From: Dioszegia crocea
Taxonomy: Eukaryota > Basidiomycota > Tremellomycetes > Tremellales > Bulleribasidiaceae
Length of the DNA: 64,000 nucleotides
Assembly: GCA_001600615.1 (NCBI GenBank)
Contig: BCKK01000009.1
Location: 1-64,000 of the forward strand
Direction: 5' to 3'
Below are positions 23,092-35,523 of this stretch, piece by piece. A program made the position numbers and the translations under genes. The notes beneath the pieces are model-generated. The model was not told the origin of the DNA. It did no database searches and worked only from the letters and a program-made list of their open reading frames with translations. Position 1 is the stretch's first letter. Every line of letters starts with the position of its first letter.

Positions 23092-25349
23092 ATGTCCGCC
23101 AGAGCAACCAGCGAAGTGCAGCAAGGCAGCAGCGCCGACGGCTTGAGAAGCGCTTGCGAGCCATGTCGCAAACGTAAAATTCGAGTCAGTACGCCAAAGA
23201 GGGCGGCACTGACAGTGTAGTGCTCAGGCGAAAAACCTATCTGCGCGCAATGCGAGCGAATGTCTAAAACATGCTTGTATCTACCGACCCTATCCAGCTC
23301 AAGGTCAGTATGCTTGGCGCAGTCCGGCTAAGCTAGCTGATAGCTAGCTATGTTGCAATGCTTGAAGCCCGCATACACCATTTGGAGGAGAACGAGGACA
23401 CTCCCGCTGCCTCGACCTCAAGTCTTCCACCTCTCGCCAAGCGCCGACGCCGGCGATCTTCAACAGTCCAGGATTGCGGCCACACTCTGCTCTCTCTCGT
23501 AGGCAATGAATCGCAGCCATATCTCCCCTCAAATCAGCAATTATTTCAAGATATACCATCGGAAATCGAAATCCCTTGGATCACTGGCGCAGGCGGGCAA
23601 GTGGCTGGGGGAGACCCTGCCTTGGTCGACATTTCCATTCTTCCTGATGCGGAAGCTATCGAAAGGCTGCTCGAGCATTTCAGCTTCTGCACCAACTCAG
23701 CATATCCGATCTTCCACATGCCTAGTCTGAGAGCGCAGATGAGCGCGGTGCGTGGTCAGGAGATGACGGCGAGATCAGTTGATGTGGCTTCTGTTCTGCG
23801 TGAGTCCATTACCTGTTGAAAGCTGATCGGTAGTTGTCCTTGCAGTCGCATGTATATCTCTTCCTACCCACTCGCCGCTCTATCTCGCATACCGTCACCG
23901 GTCATCAGGTAAGCCAAGCGATTGACAGAGCTGACATCAGTATTCTGGGCAGAATCAAAAGCAGTACGCCCTTCATCAACGTCTACTATTATCTGTTGAC
24001 CATACAGCATGCTGCGAAAGCTCTGGAAGGTTCTGGTCTTCCACAGCTTCAAATCCGCCTCATACAGCTTCTTTACGTTCTATATAGTCCCAATGCCGGT
24101 CGTTAGTCTCTAAGCTTGACGCAGCTGACGCCCAGGGGTATGGGACGTTTCTGGCGCTGCTATTCGATCCGCTGTCGATCTTGGACTACACCACGAGTTC
24201 CGTCAGCTTGGAAATGCTGTAGTGAATCACCTTGAGTTGGACATGCGAAGGAGACTATTTTGGACGTGAGCACCGGATGTGATTGTGCTGATGTGCCAGC
24301 GCATACTGCCTTGATCGAAATCTATCTTTCGCCCTCGGTCGGCCCCCTGGCTTGGCTGACGAGTGGATATCGATATCAGTGAGTGCAAGTATCATCTATG
24401 CTGACTATTAGCTACCACTAGAGATAGATGATGCATTCATCACGCCCGGAATGGCCATAGTCGGACCAACATGCACCGTCAAATCTACAGTCCTGCATAA
24501 CATCCGTATTCGGCGGCTTCAATCAGAAATCCATCATCGTCTTTACACACCATTCGCACTAGCCCCGTCGAAGGAATGGTACATGTCCATGATCGACCGA
24601 CTTACTGCCTGGCGGAACTCGATGCCAACAGGTACGGGTTTCATATCTCCCGAGTGGCTCAACGTCAATTATCACATCACCATGATGATGCTCCACCGCC
24701 CCACCCCTGCAAATCCAACTCCGAGCCTGGATGAGCTCAAATTGGGGTTTTCATCCTCGTCTCAAGTCATGCGAGCCTATAAGGACATGCATCGTACGGG
24801 AAAGATCAACTTTAGTAAGCATACCCCTTGAAACAAGACTGACTATAGACTGGTTGGCAATGTACCAGCTACACATTGCAGGCACTACTTATCTGTACAT
24901 TCTGTGGCAAGCCCACCGATATGGATGGAGTGTGGTCTCTTCTTACGTCGATGCTGTACTTGATGTACAAGTCTGCACTGGCTTGATGGAGGCTTTGAGT
25001 GGTGAGTCGGGGCATCGGACTTCTTCCTGACAGATTAGCTCTCACCCCAGGTACCACTGGAATCAGGGATGCCTTCGAGTCTGTATCCGAGAAAATTATT
25101 CGACAGCTCAGCACAAGGGGACCTTCTCGCGCTGTGTCTCCATCTCACGATGACGCTTCTACATCCACGCTTCAGGGAAACGATCTCCCTTTCTTGCCCG
25201 GCTTCGACACTGACGATATATTCGGCGCAAACCCACTTGAGAACATTCTTCTCAACCCTGTTGGCCTATATTCCATGGAGGACTGGGAGAGAGCAGTTAT
25301 TTCCGCACTCGGCGGAGCAGACGGATTTCCTGGAATCATTCAGGATTGA
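23092..25349 (+). CDS. Zn2Cys6 fungal-specific transcription factor
   Basis: Ten exons: 23092-23184, 23221-23303, 23348-23799, 23834-23900, 23941-24098, 24136-24265, 24300-24378, 24412-24814, 24849-25001 and 25051-25349. They make 1917 nt (638 aa) in frame. The binuclear cluster is CEPCRKRKIRC then C-6-C-2-C-5-C spaced cysteines (CAQCERMSKTC), at residues about 22-50. A short linker and coiled coil (MLEARIHHLEEN) and a basic run KRRRRR follow. The middle homology region is clear: VWDVSGAAIRSAVDLGLHHE and LDMRRRLFWTAYCLDRNLSF, then GRPPGL. The 23900/23941 junction uses a weak GTCATC donor and is the least certain. It probably regulates itself and the divergent dehydrogenase. Confidence 0.88.
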
Positions 25350-25799
25350 TCATCTGCAAGATGCATTTGATCTGATTACCATCTTCTCTCCCCTTTTATT
25401 GTATGTTGAGATAGCGAGCTCTCTGGGGTTTGTTTCGTTCATCGAGTGAAGTTTAATGTCCATGTCAAGTACGTACGCGCAATGGTTATCAGAACGGTAC
25501 CGGTCAAAAGGGAAGAATTGAACATCATCAAGCCTGAGCGTCTAGTGTCTGGAGTCTGGACTCTTACCATCTGATCTAGCTTAATCTCTGCAGCAGACAC
25601 CAACATCCAGCTAAGGGTGAGTACTTAAATAAAGATTCGCAGGAGCAGATTGTATAATGTACAGGTATTTTGCATAATCTTATAGACAGAGACATAAGTA
25701 TAATCAGCTTCCCCTATCTTCTCCTCTCTCATCCTTCTCCGCCTTTGATTCAGTAATATATACAGCCATACTCCCTTCTCTCAATCCCGCCCCACCTCC
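25350..25799. other. Convergent intergenic, no gene
   Basis: A 450-bp spacer between the stops of the transcription factor and the coiled-coil gene. It is AT-richer than its surroundings and holds presumed 3' UTRs only. Confidence 0.5.
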
Positions 25800-28700
25800 C
25801 TACTCATCATCATCATCCAATTCGTCCTCCTCCTCTTCGACCGCCGCCTCCTTGATTCCACCCTTGGAACGAAGCTTGTTGGGGTTCTGTGTGGGGATGG
25901 GGAGCGGAGTAGAAGTGATTGCGGTGCTAGCGTCGGAAGGTTGGCGAGATGCCGCTCGAGTTTGGCGTTGGGACGGGAAGAGTGATGTACCGGTCGGTCT
26001 GATAGCTTTGGCCTTGGCGTTCGACTTCTTGTTGGCTTTGGAAGTAGCGGTTTTGGAAGTCGAAGGGGATTTGGCTAGAGCGGCGACTTCAGCCGATTCA
26101 TCGTCAGAGATGTCCATGTTGCGACGCTAAGATTATCAGTCCAGTCTCGCAATGCTTAGGTAGATACTCACCTTCCTCCCTCCTGTTCTCGGCCCAGCAC
26201 CAGACGGCCCAGCATCTACCTCCCTATCATCCATCTGACTACTGAACTGCGAGATCGGATCGGGAGCTTGATGATCTTGAAGGTTGATTGGCCTTAACTT
26301 GCCATTACTGATCTTAGCGATGGCGACATTGGTCGAGGAAGGAGTATTCTTGCTGGATCCGGCCTTATTGTTGATGGCTTCATCGTCGAATCGGGCCTTC
26401 TTGGCATTACGACCGGTATCGGATTTCTTGGATGTAGAGGCTGATGACCGGGAAGAGGAGCCGGCGGGAGTTTTGGCGGGACCGGCCTGGATTGTCAGTG
26501 CAAGAACATCGGGGAAGATTTGCAGGGAAGAGAAACTCACATCGTCGGATCTAGGAGGAGTGGTCAAGTCGGATGAACGCCGTTCAGACCTGCTCGGATC
26601 ACTTCGCATCGCCTTGATTTCCTTCCGAAGTCGAGTCTCGGACTCTTCGAACTGGATTATCAGTCATAGTCCGAAGCTAAGATGCTGACATACCTTCTGA
26701 ATCTTATCGTCTGATTTGTCAGCTGTGTCCTCAGATTGGGTGGCGCGAAAGAGCTCACTACAGAGTCGCAATTTCTTATTGAGCGCGTCAAGCTCGATAG
26801 CCCTGGTATCTAAATGGGATCAGCATGTCTTCAAAGAGCAAGGTTTATCAAGTCAGACATACAATTTGTCTTCTCAAGCGCGATACGGATAGCTTCTGTG
26901 TCTCATCAGCTAAAATTCCAGCTTGACCCGAGACGATGTACGTACCCTCTTCCTCTGTGGTCTGTGCGGTCAGCGCAGCCTTTGTGCAGAATAGAGATTC
27001 AAACTTACAAGGCTATCGGTATCATACCGCTTCTTGACCTCACCATGCCTTGCCAACATCATGTTTCGCAGAGTAGCGATATTGTCCTTGAGTTCTCGAT
27101 TCTCAATTTCAAGATCTGAACCCTTTCCTCCTTTCTGCTTGCTCTTGTCCTGAAAGTTAGCCAGGGGTCGATATGCAGTAGATCTTATCACTCACCGAGG
27201 AGGTACTAGGCATATCCCTAATGTAGTCTCTTGCCTCAGCCAGATCAGCTTCCAAGCGGTCTCGCTGGCACAGTCAGCATACGATCCGGAAGACTAACGG
27301 GGTGACTTACAGCTTTGACCAAATTCTCAATCGCATCCTTCCTCTCCGCCTCCCCTTCATCCGCGGCAGCTAAGTCCGAGTCCTTCGTTTCGATGGTCTG
27401 AATAAGCGCAACCTTCTCCGCTTGGAGCTTTGCGAGCTGGCCGTCAGTGATGTCGAAGGATCTTACTCACCTCTGCCTTGTATGTAGCCCGTTCCGCCTC
27501 CGAAATTCCAGGAGAAGATGCTTTCTGTCCGATCAGCTTAGGCCGAGATCAGATCCAGGTTGAACTCACAGGCTTAGCAAGTTCAGTCCGGAGCTGCTCC
27601 AGCCCGCTTTCAGCAGCCGCAAGATCCTTCTCGAGACCCTTGACCGTGTTCTGTCTGATCAGTAATCTCCTCATTTTCATACTTTGGAAAAGACTCACCG
27701 ACTGCGCCTGGACAGCATCCTTGAGCCTTGTCTCACTCGCAGCGAGCAACGCGTCCTTCTCCTTCTCGCGATCCTGCATGGCCTAGGGATCAGCATTGGA
27801 CATCGTACGGGGAAGGACGAAAGGACATACCTGCAGCTGCATAGCCATCTCCAAATCATCTCCATCATGCGCCTGCTGCGCCTCGACCACCTTCTCCTCC
27901 GCCTCCTTCAACTTCTCCTTGAGTTCAGCCACTTCACCCTGTAGGGCAACCACAGCCTGCTGATCCCTCTCAACTCCCGCAGCCTCAGCCGCAACACGCT
28001 GGCTGGTCGTCATCTCAGCTTGATCTTTCAGTTCGGTAATTTCTGCTTGGAGACTGATAGATTAGCTTCAATAGAGCAAAGCTTCGGAAATCTCACCTGC
28101 TGATTTCCTTCTTTGCCACATCAAGAGACCCCCGCATATCACCTAGCTCAGCTTCATGGCGCTCTTCCTGACCCTCGAGGTCTAGCAGCGCCTGCTCGTC
28201 GATCTCGCCTTCGGGATCCAGAACTCCAACCCGGCGCAAGAGAGTGACACCGAGATCAAATCTCTCCTGAGATTGATCGTGTTCCTCTCGTAGGCTTTGG
28301 AGATTCTTGGTGACGACGACAAGTCTGAGCATCAGCAGGTGGTAACATATATTCGTACCGAGGAAAGCTTACTCTTTCTTGACTTCTCGACAATCAGACT
28401 CAGCAACAAGCCGAGCGGCAGTTGCGACCTCACGCTCAGGGAGTGATTTATGTTGCTGCTCTTGAAGTCTGGTAGTCAGCTCTGAGAATTGTCAAATAAG
28501 AGGTATACTTACTCTTGATATCTCTTCCTGGACGTCTCTTCGTCTTCTCGCCACTTGCGAATCGTCTCGGCAAGGGTTTGCTCAAGATCGCGGCTGAGAG
28601 TTCAGACGGCAGTACACGAGCAGAGACTCATTGAAACTTACACTCGCTTGGTCGAAAATTGCTCCTTCTTTAGTTGGTGGTCGAGCGCCTGATTCTCCGT

Positions 28701-30452
28701 TCGCACTGTAGTTTCAGTATGAGCCCAATAAGGGATGTGCAGACTCACGGCTCTTGCATTGTTTCTCCACGTCCAGCAACTCAGCCGTAGCTTCCTTAGC
28801 TATAGCAGCCGCATCCCGCGCCCGTTGAATGACTACGGCGTGCTTCCCCAACAGGATGTGATAGGCTGATTTATTAGCCATCCAATGGAGTTTCAATCTG
28901 CACCAATGACTCACGAGTCTCACCGCCCAGCATCTCATTATTCTCTTGATTTTCATCACCATCATCGCTTGACACAGGTCCAAATGCCGACTTGACGATA
29001 TCCGCCGATTCGGCTTTCAAATGCTCGATATCTGCCAAGATTGTCGCAGGAGTCTGAGCGGCTTCCTGAACCTCCTGGAAGTTGTTGTCAATCTTGACAA
29101 TGCTACTTGATCAGTACAGCACTTTGATCAAGGAGGGAAAGAACTGACTTGGCTTTGAGACTTTCGATCTTCTTCGTCGCTGATGCGATGGTGACCTCCT
29201 TACTGGTGCGGAGGCTGCTGATGATATCTTTGCAGGTATTGACGTCGCGCTCGTGCATATCACTTGTCTCCTCTGATGCCTCAAGTCGCGCCTGTAGCTC
29301 TAGGATGTCCATTTTCTGCAGGTATCAGCGGAAATCCCTTCCAACTGGGACACAGGCAGGAAAAAAGACTTACACATTGAGCCAGCTCCTCGTCAGCCTT
29401 CCTCTTCGCCTCCTCTTGCTCGATAGCACTCTCCACAAAAGTCTTGTGTGGAGGCATCGGCGTGTCATAGCCGCCACGATTGGCGCTGACGGAGGACGAC
29501 CGGCGATGAGTCGGTAGGACGGGCTCGGCGAACATCTCAGGTTGAATTTGGGACTGCCTCGCCCTCGAAGGAGGTCGAGATTGCGGAGCTCGAGAGTGAT
29601 AGAGAGGTCGCTCAGAGACGAGAGGCGGGGGAGGTCCAGGTAGGAAGGATTCTGGTGGGGGAGAAGGAGAAAGGGGTCGGACAGTTATGGGCCGGTCTGC
29701 GTAGTACTTGGGGGAAGTGTACGGCTCGTTGTGAGAGGGAGTACCGGGTTCAGAGGATGAAGGTGCGGGCGGTAGATCCTGATGAGCTTTGGCGGGAGTA
29801 CGCCTGACTGGGGACGGCTGAGTCCGAGTGCCGACTGGTGTCTTCGCCCTCATCCGGGAAGCAGTGACGATGTCCTGCGCGTCCTCATCGCGGTCGAAGG
29901 AAGGAGCTTGGTGATAAGTCTGTGACTGAGCACGAGCTCGGGGAGTAACGGGAGGAGGGGGAGGTCGAGCAGTGGGGGTGGGGTGGACAGGGTGCTGCTG
30001 TTGCTGGCCTTGGTGCGGAACTTGATATGAACGTGGACCGTGATCCTTAAAGGGTAGAGGTGGACCGTTATTGGAGGGTCTGATTCGAGGAGCACCGGAT
30101 GACGGCTGGGTGGAGGAAGTTGGGAAGCCCAGATTGGCGTGGCTCATCGTGTCTCGGGGAATAGTTGGAGGAGCACCATGGCTGGTCTGAGTACGGCGTT
30201 GAGGGGGAGGAACGGAGTTGGGTGGATAATTTTGACGATATTGATCTGCCTGACGAGATTGGGATCGACCTGTAACATCAGCAAGAGACAAATTTGGCAC
30301 GACTGTATGGCGTCAACCAGGGAGAAGGAAGGCATACCTCGTTCACCCATTACATGATCACGACCCTCTTGGCCCCGGGCCTCGATCCTCGGCCCGACAT
30401 TGGGCATGTTGAAAGTGTCTGAACGCACAAAGTGACCTCCTGAAGGCTCCAT
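25800..30452 (-). CDS. Large coiled-coil protein with disordered ends, function unknown
   Basis: A many-exon gene (roughly twenty short introns), from ATG 30452 (MEPSGGHFVRSDTF) to TAG 25800-25802. Exon 1 is 30452-30338 and exon 2 begins at 30269. The first 350 residues are disordered and rich in Pro/Gln/Ser/Arg, with several S/T-P sites. From about 29390 down to 26650 almost every exon encodes heptad-rich helix, for example IEQEEAKRKADEELAQ, LELQARLEASEETSD, DKSKQKGGKGSD and LEIENRELKDNIATLRN. The C-terminus is disordered and highly basic, with two lysine-rich runs (STSKTATSKANKKSNAKAKA), and ends in an acidic run EEEEDELDDDDE. This fits a spindle-pole, kinetochore or septin-associated scaffold, but no diagnostic domain is visible. 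Internal exons were not all solved base by base. Confidence 0.75.
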
Positions 30453-31257
30453 GATCGGTAGAGTACTTGAACAGGGGGGATTCACTAATAGTCCAGTCAG
30501 CTTCTGACCTTTGGCTGATGATCCCTTCTCCTCCCGTTCTATCCACATTTTCCGGCGTTCTTACTACATCAATCAAGAGTGCGAGGGAAGAATAATCTAC
30601 ATGACCTGACGCTCATATACTCCTGACTCAGGCATGTACAGGGAAGACAGGAAGGAACGGCACTCGGGTAGGAAAGGGAGGGGACTTACCTGGGTTTCCA
30701 GGTTGATTGATCCGAGTGTGAGAGCCCGGGCCTACGTAGCGGATGGCGGGCGCTGAAGTTCGCTGGATGGTAGGATGACTGTGGAATATATGTATGTATA
30801 TCAGGATATGAGGGGAAGGAGGGAGGAAGGATGAGGTGTGAAGGAGAGAGAGGAGAAGGATGCTATAGCTCAACTTGCGCTCGGACAACCTCCACCAGGA
30901 ACGCTTACGTCACCTTCATTCCCCACAGTGGGAATGTGGCACTCTGCCTTTACCGTTCACTTGCCTTCTTGCTGGCTCTGTAAGCAAGTCAGCAGTACTG
31001 ACTATGCCATATAGATCAGGGTACAGCTTAAAAAGAAAAATTGTATATGTGCATTCGGCCAAATTTGTACAACGCACGGCAAAGCCGGCAAAGGCGGGCG
31101 GACAATTGGTGGCGTCCCTCCTTGGACTGATCTTCGTAATCTGATGCTTTCAAGTCTATTATAATTCTATTCGCCTTTCTCATATCTATACTTCTATCTT
31201 GCTTCGCTACATCGTCATGTTCTTATTATAATTACCCTCGCAAGACACAAGTATACC
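30453..31257. other. Intergenic, no gene supported
   Basis: About 800 bp between the coiled-coil gene's start and the stop of the amine oxidase. The open frame at 30875-31144 (plus) has no recognisable domain. The TA-rich segment near 31145-31240 looks like 3' flank of the oxidase. Confidence 0.4.
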
Positions 31258-34170
31258 CTAAGCAGACCCAGCTGGACAGATCAGCTCAAGTTCCACTCGA
31301 TGAAGTCAGATCCCAGCTGTACTCACTTAGGTTCTTGCCCAGACCCTCAAAAGGGAACTTCCTAGAAGTCACATCACCAGTGTAGGTCCATGGGTTCCAA
31401 GCGACCTGTTGCTGCGGATGTCAGTTCGGGATCGACTATTTTGCTGGATGGACGTACCAGATCGATGGAGCCAGACGGGTGCTGTTGCCCGAACTTCTCC
31501 ACATCCGTCGCCGTATGATCCTCCCCAAAGTTGATACGGACACGCTGTGCTGATGCTTGACTAGCATCACCGCTGAGGAAGTTGTGAGGGGTGAACATCA
31601 TGGCTGATTGAGCGGTGGTGAAGACGGTCTGAGTTATCAGCTGTTGTTCTTTCCAGTATCCACAGTAAATCCAAACTTACATTGGGCAGATCTCCGGTGT
31701 GGGGAGCGTGGTGCATACCAAGGTTGAACCAGGCAACACTAGGATGTCAGCACATATCAAGATAGCCAAGTCTGAATAATAACCCACATATCCTCCTGCT
31801 CGAGACTTTCACCATCAAAGTAAGTCCCAAAGTCAATCAAAGGCCGCTCAACATCGTATGCGTTCCAAGGCGAGGTGATGTGGGTCTCGCTATCTTTCTG
31901 CCTCAGTCAGCTTATACCCCAAGATCTCATCCAAGCAAAGACTCACGCATTTGGTCACGTAGTAGGCATGTTTGGCAAACTCCTGGCTGTTCTTGAGGTT
32001 GGTGGAGTTGGTGACGGTGTTGTACATTCCTCCTCCTCGGCTCGGCATCATCTTGTACCCCCTCTCTTCGCCGTACTTGTTAAGGGCATCCTTGTTGGCA
32101 ATGATCACCTGCTCCTGAGCGTTGGGTGACCAGTTCTGGTACGTCAGCTGAAACCTCACAAATAGGAGATGAGACAAACCATAGCTCCCTGATCCTCATT
32201 CTTGACATCGTACCGAGCGAGCTTCATCGTGCTCTTGGTGACGTTGGACCAAGGATACTTGACCTGTGCTGGCTCGAAGACATGCTTGGTCATGGTGTTG
32301 TTGACGCCAGCAATATCAATATCGGCCTTGAAAGAGAGGATGTGGTCGTGCATCGATCCAGAGAGGTTCTCGTGGATGTTGTATCCGTAATCGGTATTGT
32401 TGGCGTAGTAGGCCGACTGGATGTAGCCTGAGGCGCGAACAAGGACTTCCATCGTGCCGTCAAGGAAGAAGGTGTAGTCGAATTCGTAATCGTAGCTGAC
32501 TGTCAGCGACGAATTAGACAAAGAGAAAGGTGTCTCACTTTCCAATAGTGTTGACGACTCGGACAGTCAAAGCGGGGTTCTAGCCATCAGCACCTGACCC
32601 AAGAGCATGAAGCGCTAGACTTACCTTGGTGACCGTGACGTAGGTGCCAGTGGTGTGCCTCGACATGGGATAGTTCTGATCCTGCTCGAAGATGGTGATA
32701 CCGCATCCATGCGTAGTCGCCTCCTCTCCTTCGTGGTATGTCGCCTCCATGCATTGCGCGTAAAGAGGGACATCAAAGCCAGGGACGAGGTTAAAAGCGT
32801 ATGGGCCGAAGCCGTAGTAAGAGTCGAGATAGCCGATGCCGGACTGAACGGGGTCTTGGCCTAGGTGGGTCAGCAGAAGTCGACAGTACGAGAGGACGCA
32901 AACTTACCAGCATAGTGAGCGACAGCTTCCTGGAGACCCAGTTCATACATGACTCTGATAGATCAGCGAAGGTTAAACATAAGACAAACACCACGACATA
33001 CCGCTCGCCCTTGTACTTGATATCGTAGAAACGGACGCCGGTATCGCGAGTGAAGCTGAGACATCAGCACTGGTCTAGCGTATGGAGCTCAGAAACGTAC
33101 GTGATGTAAAACTCAAAGTCCATCCACTTGACATACTTCTGCTCAAAGTCCACCTCGAATCGCTGACCCGCCGGCTGGACCTGCTGGGGAGGAGGGAGAG
33201 TATCGTACGGCAGCTCAGCGCCAACTTTGTCGGTAGCTGACCAAGCTCCAGGCATGACGGGCTGGAGCTTGATGAATCCCGGTGTGGCGTACGCGGTGCG
33301 GAAAGCAGTGACGGAGGGGTAGTAGATACCGGCGTAGTATACCCCGATACAGCTCCACTTGGAAGTATCACGCCCAGTGACATCAAAGCCGAGGTAGAGA
33401 CCCTGGGGAAGGAGTGTTTGGTCGTCAAAGGCAAAAGTACCGCCTGAGGGGAGGTCGATTTCGGTTGGGTTACGCCAGAACTGAACCCAGTTCAACACCT
33501 TGCCGTCCTCGTGCCAGAGTGGATCGATACCCCAGAGTGAAAATTGGGCTTGGAGGTCCGTCATATTTGTGATGGTGGCATGGAGGAGATCATTGACAAT
33601 ATCGACCATTTCCATGGCGGTGTTCCGAATGAAGGGGCCATTAGGAGTTTGGTCGTATACCCTGATTTTGGCATCGGGAGCGGTGGATTGGAAGGTGTTG
33701 GGGAAGTACATGGAGGCGTTGGAAATGGGGAGGGGACCAACTTGGAAAGTTTGGACATAGGGTTCGTCGTATTGACCAAAGAGGATACTGGCTAGGGCCC
33801 ATCGAGGGGGTAGGGGACCATCACCATCGACGTACGCCAGAGCGTCAGTCTTATTGGGGGCGATAGTATCGACGACGAGAATGGTATTGGACCACTCATC
33901 GGCATCTTCGACCGAAGTGAGGTTGAGACCGGATTGGGAGTGGAGGTACGCCTTGACGCTGGCGGCCTCTTCGAAAGAGAGGGAGTTCCAGATATTGTGT
34001 TTGGGCGCCTGGGTCTGCGGGGCGGCAGAAGAGGGGTTGGTCTGGTGCGTGACTCCTGATGCACCGGCATTTCGGCGGTGGTATGATCCGGGCCGTTTGA
34101 TAGTGGGAGGTTTGGGCGAAGGGATGGCGAGGGCGAGAGGAAGGAGGAATAGGATTGGAGTGGTCCACAT
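31258..34170 (-). CDS. Secreted copper amine oxidase (TPQ-dependent)
   Basis: A multi-exon minus-strand gene with ATG at 34170; the first exon runs to about 33100. MWTTPILFLLPLALAIPSP is a signal peptide, and several N-x-S/T sites support secretion. N-terminal N2/N3 domains are followed by the large beta-sandwich catalytic domain. The catalytic base Asp sits in SGIGYLDSYYGFG. The TPQ-forming Tyr lies in NTIGNYDYEFDY. Two copper His are in SMHDHILSFK, and the third is in FNLGMHHAPH. All residues needed for cofactor biogenesis are present, so it should be active, oxidising primary amines to aldehyde, ammonia and H2O2. The last exon is short; the end at 31258 assumes splicing of a 50-odd-nt intron after KNL, and the unspliced frame would end sooner. 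Confidence 0.9.
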
Positions 34171-35523
34171 TTTGGCGGATAGCGAGTGAGAAGGTTGGGA
34201 GGTATGGGGTGGTCTGACTCATCAGCCACCTCCTGAATATATGGCTCAAACTCCCACTCACTTCCTAGTACGCATCGGCTAGGTATGCCGAAAAATACCG
34301 CATGGATTCAGGCACTATCGCAGAGTAACGTAACGTTTCCGCCAAGCCAAACCATATCTTATCGCAAACCCTTCTAGAGCCGACACGGCCGTCCGCGGCA
34401 GGAATCCTATTGTCTGCGTCAGTGATGGCTCCGATGTCTGCAGGGGCGGAGACTAGCGGCTAGGAGCGGATATTCGGCTCACGAATTGCGGAAAGGTCGC
34501 TTAGTTCTAGCGTCGAAAGACAAGACAATTCCCTCTGATTGTCGGAGTCGGCCGATATCACCTGCCCAGCACAGACCCGCATTCTTATCGTTGGCCTACA
34601 GTGACCATCCATAATGAGGGTCACAGTCAGTCCTGCTGAGCTGATGGCGAAGGGATCGTACATATGAAGTGGTGCCATTTTATTGTCTGATGGATCAGCA
34701 AATGTCCCTTTAGCGGAATTGACACTCACCTCAAATATCGACTTCGGAACCAGCCAGAACCCAATGCCTTATCAGCACATGTGCCCAGAACGCCATCATA
34801 CATTCCTCTGCCCTCGGAAGACTCTCGGCTCCGGGTTTAGCGTTCAGGCTCACTGCCGAGTGCTGATCAATCATCCCGATTATCCCGAAAAGGCATTTGC
34901 TAGTGAGGCAATTCGACGCTACTCTTATCAGCTGCATTCCCGCCTTGAGTACATCATCCTGAATCACGCAACACACCAATCATAAATCACTCACAAAACT
35001 CCTTGACTTCTGACATTTCATTTGGGCCCCTTGATTCCAAATAGCCGAGATAGCCGACTCTGAATCAGCTCTTCATCTGTCCCCTCATCGTCATTCGCAT
35101 TAATTAATCTTTCCGTTGGATTGTATGCGATCTGCGAGCGGAATTGCGACATGCGGTCACCAAAGTCACCAAAAATGAGCTCTTCTTGTCCGCCTTCGTT
35201 CTGTTTCCTACTCGAGGCATTGTGACCTCTTGTTTTTTGGCTTTAAGCTTCTCCCATTCCAGGACCTTGTTCAAGGTATAAGGTTTGCTAGAGATTTCTG
35301 TTACAATGAATAGTGATACTCCCATTGTTAGTCCTTTTTGCACCATAAGTGTGTGGTCTCCTAGGTATGTTCGCAATCTGCGAATACCTCACCAGCAGAA
35401 CGCGCTCGGCCCAAAGACATTTACTCACGGGAAGAATCAACTTTGCCGCTATCACTTGCTATCTCACGAAGCGAGGAGGCCCTAGTACTACCGGATCTTG
35501 ACTTCTGCTCTTAATATCTTGAC
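34171..35523. other. Intergenic, no convincing gene
   Basis: About 1.35 kb. Candidate frames at 34683-34985 (plus), 34731-34979 (minus) and 35104-35376 (minus, 90 aa, hydrophobic stretch then Lys-rich tail) overlap each other or lack family resemblance and splice context. The segment is AT-richer than its neighbours, and CGG/CCG triplets are scattered near 34430-34480. Confidence 0.4.

Noticed and set aside
34683..35376. Several 70-100 aa frames between amine oxidase and serine hydrolase
   Set aside because: They overlap on opposite strands and resemble nothing; the 35104-35376 frame has one hydrophobic stretch but no context.
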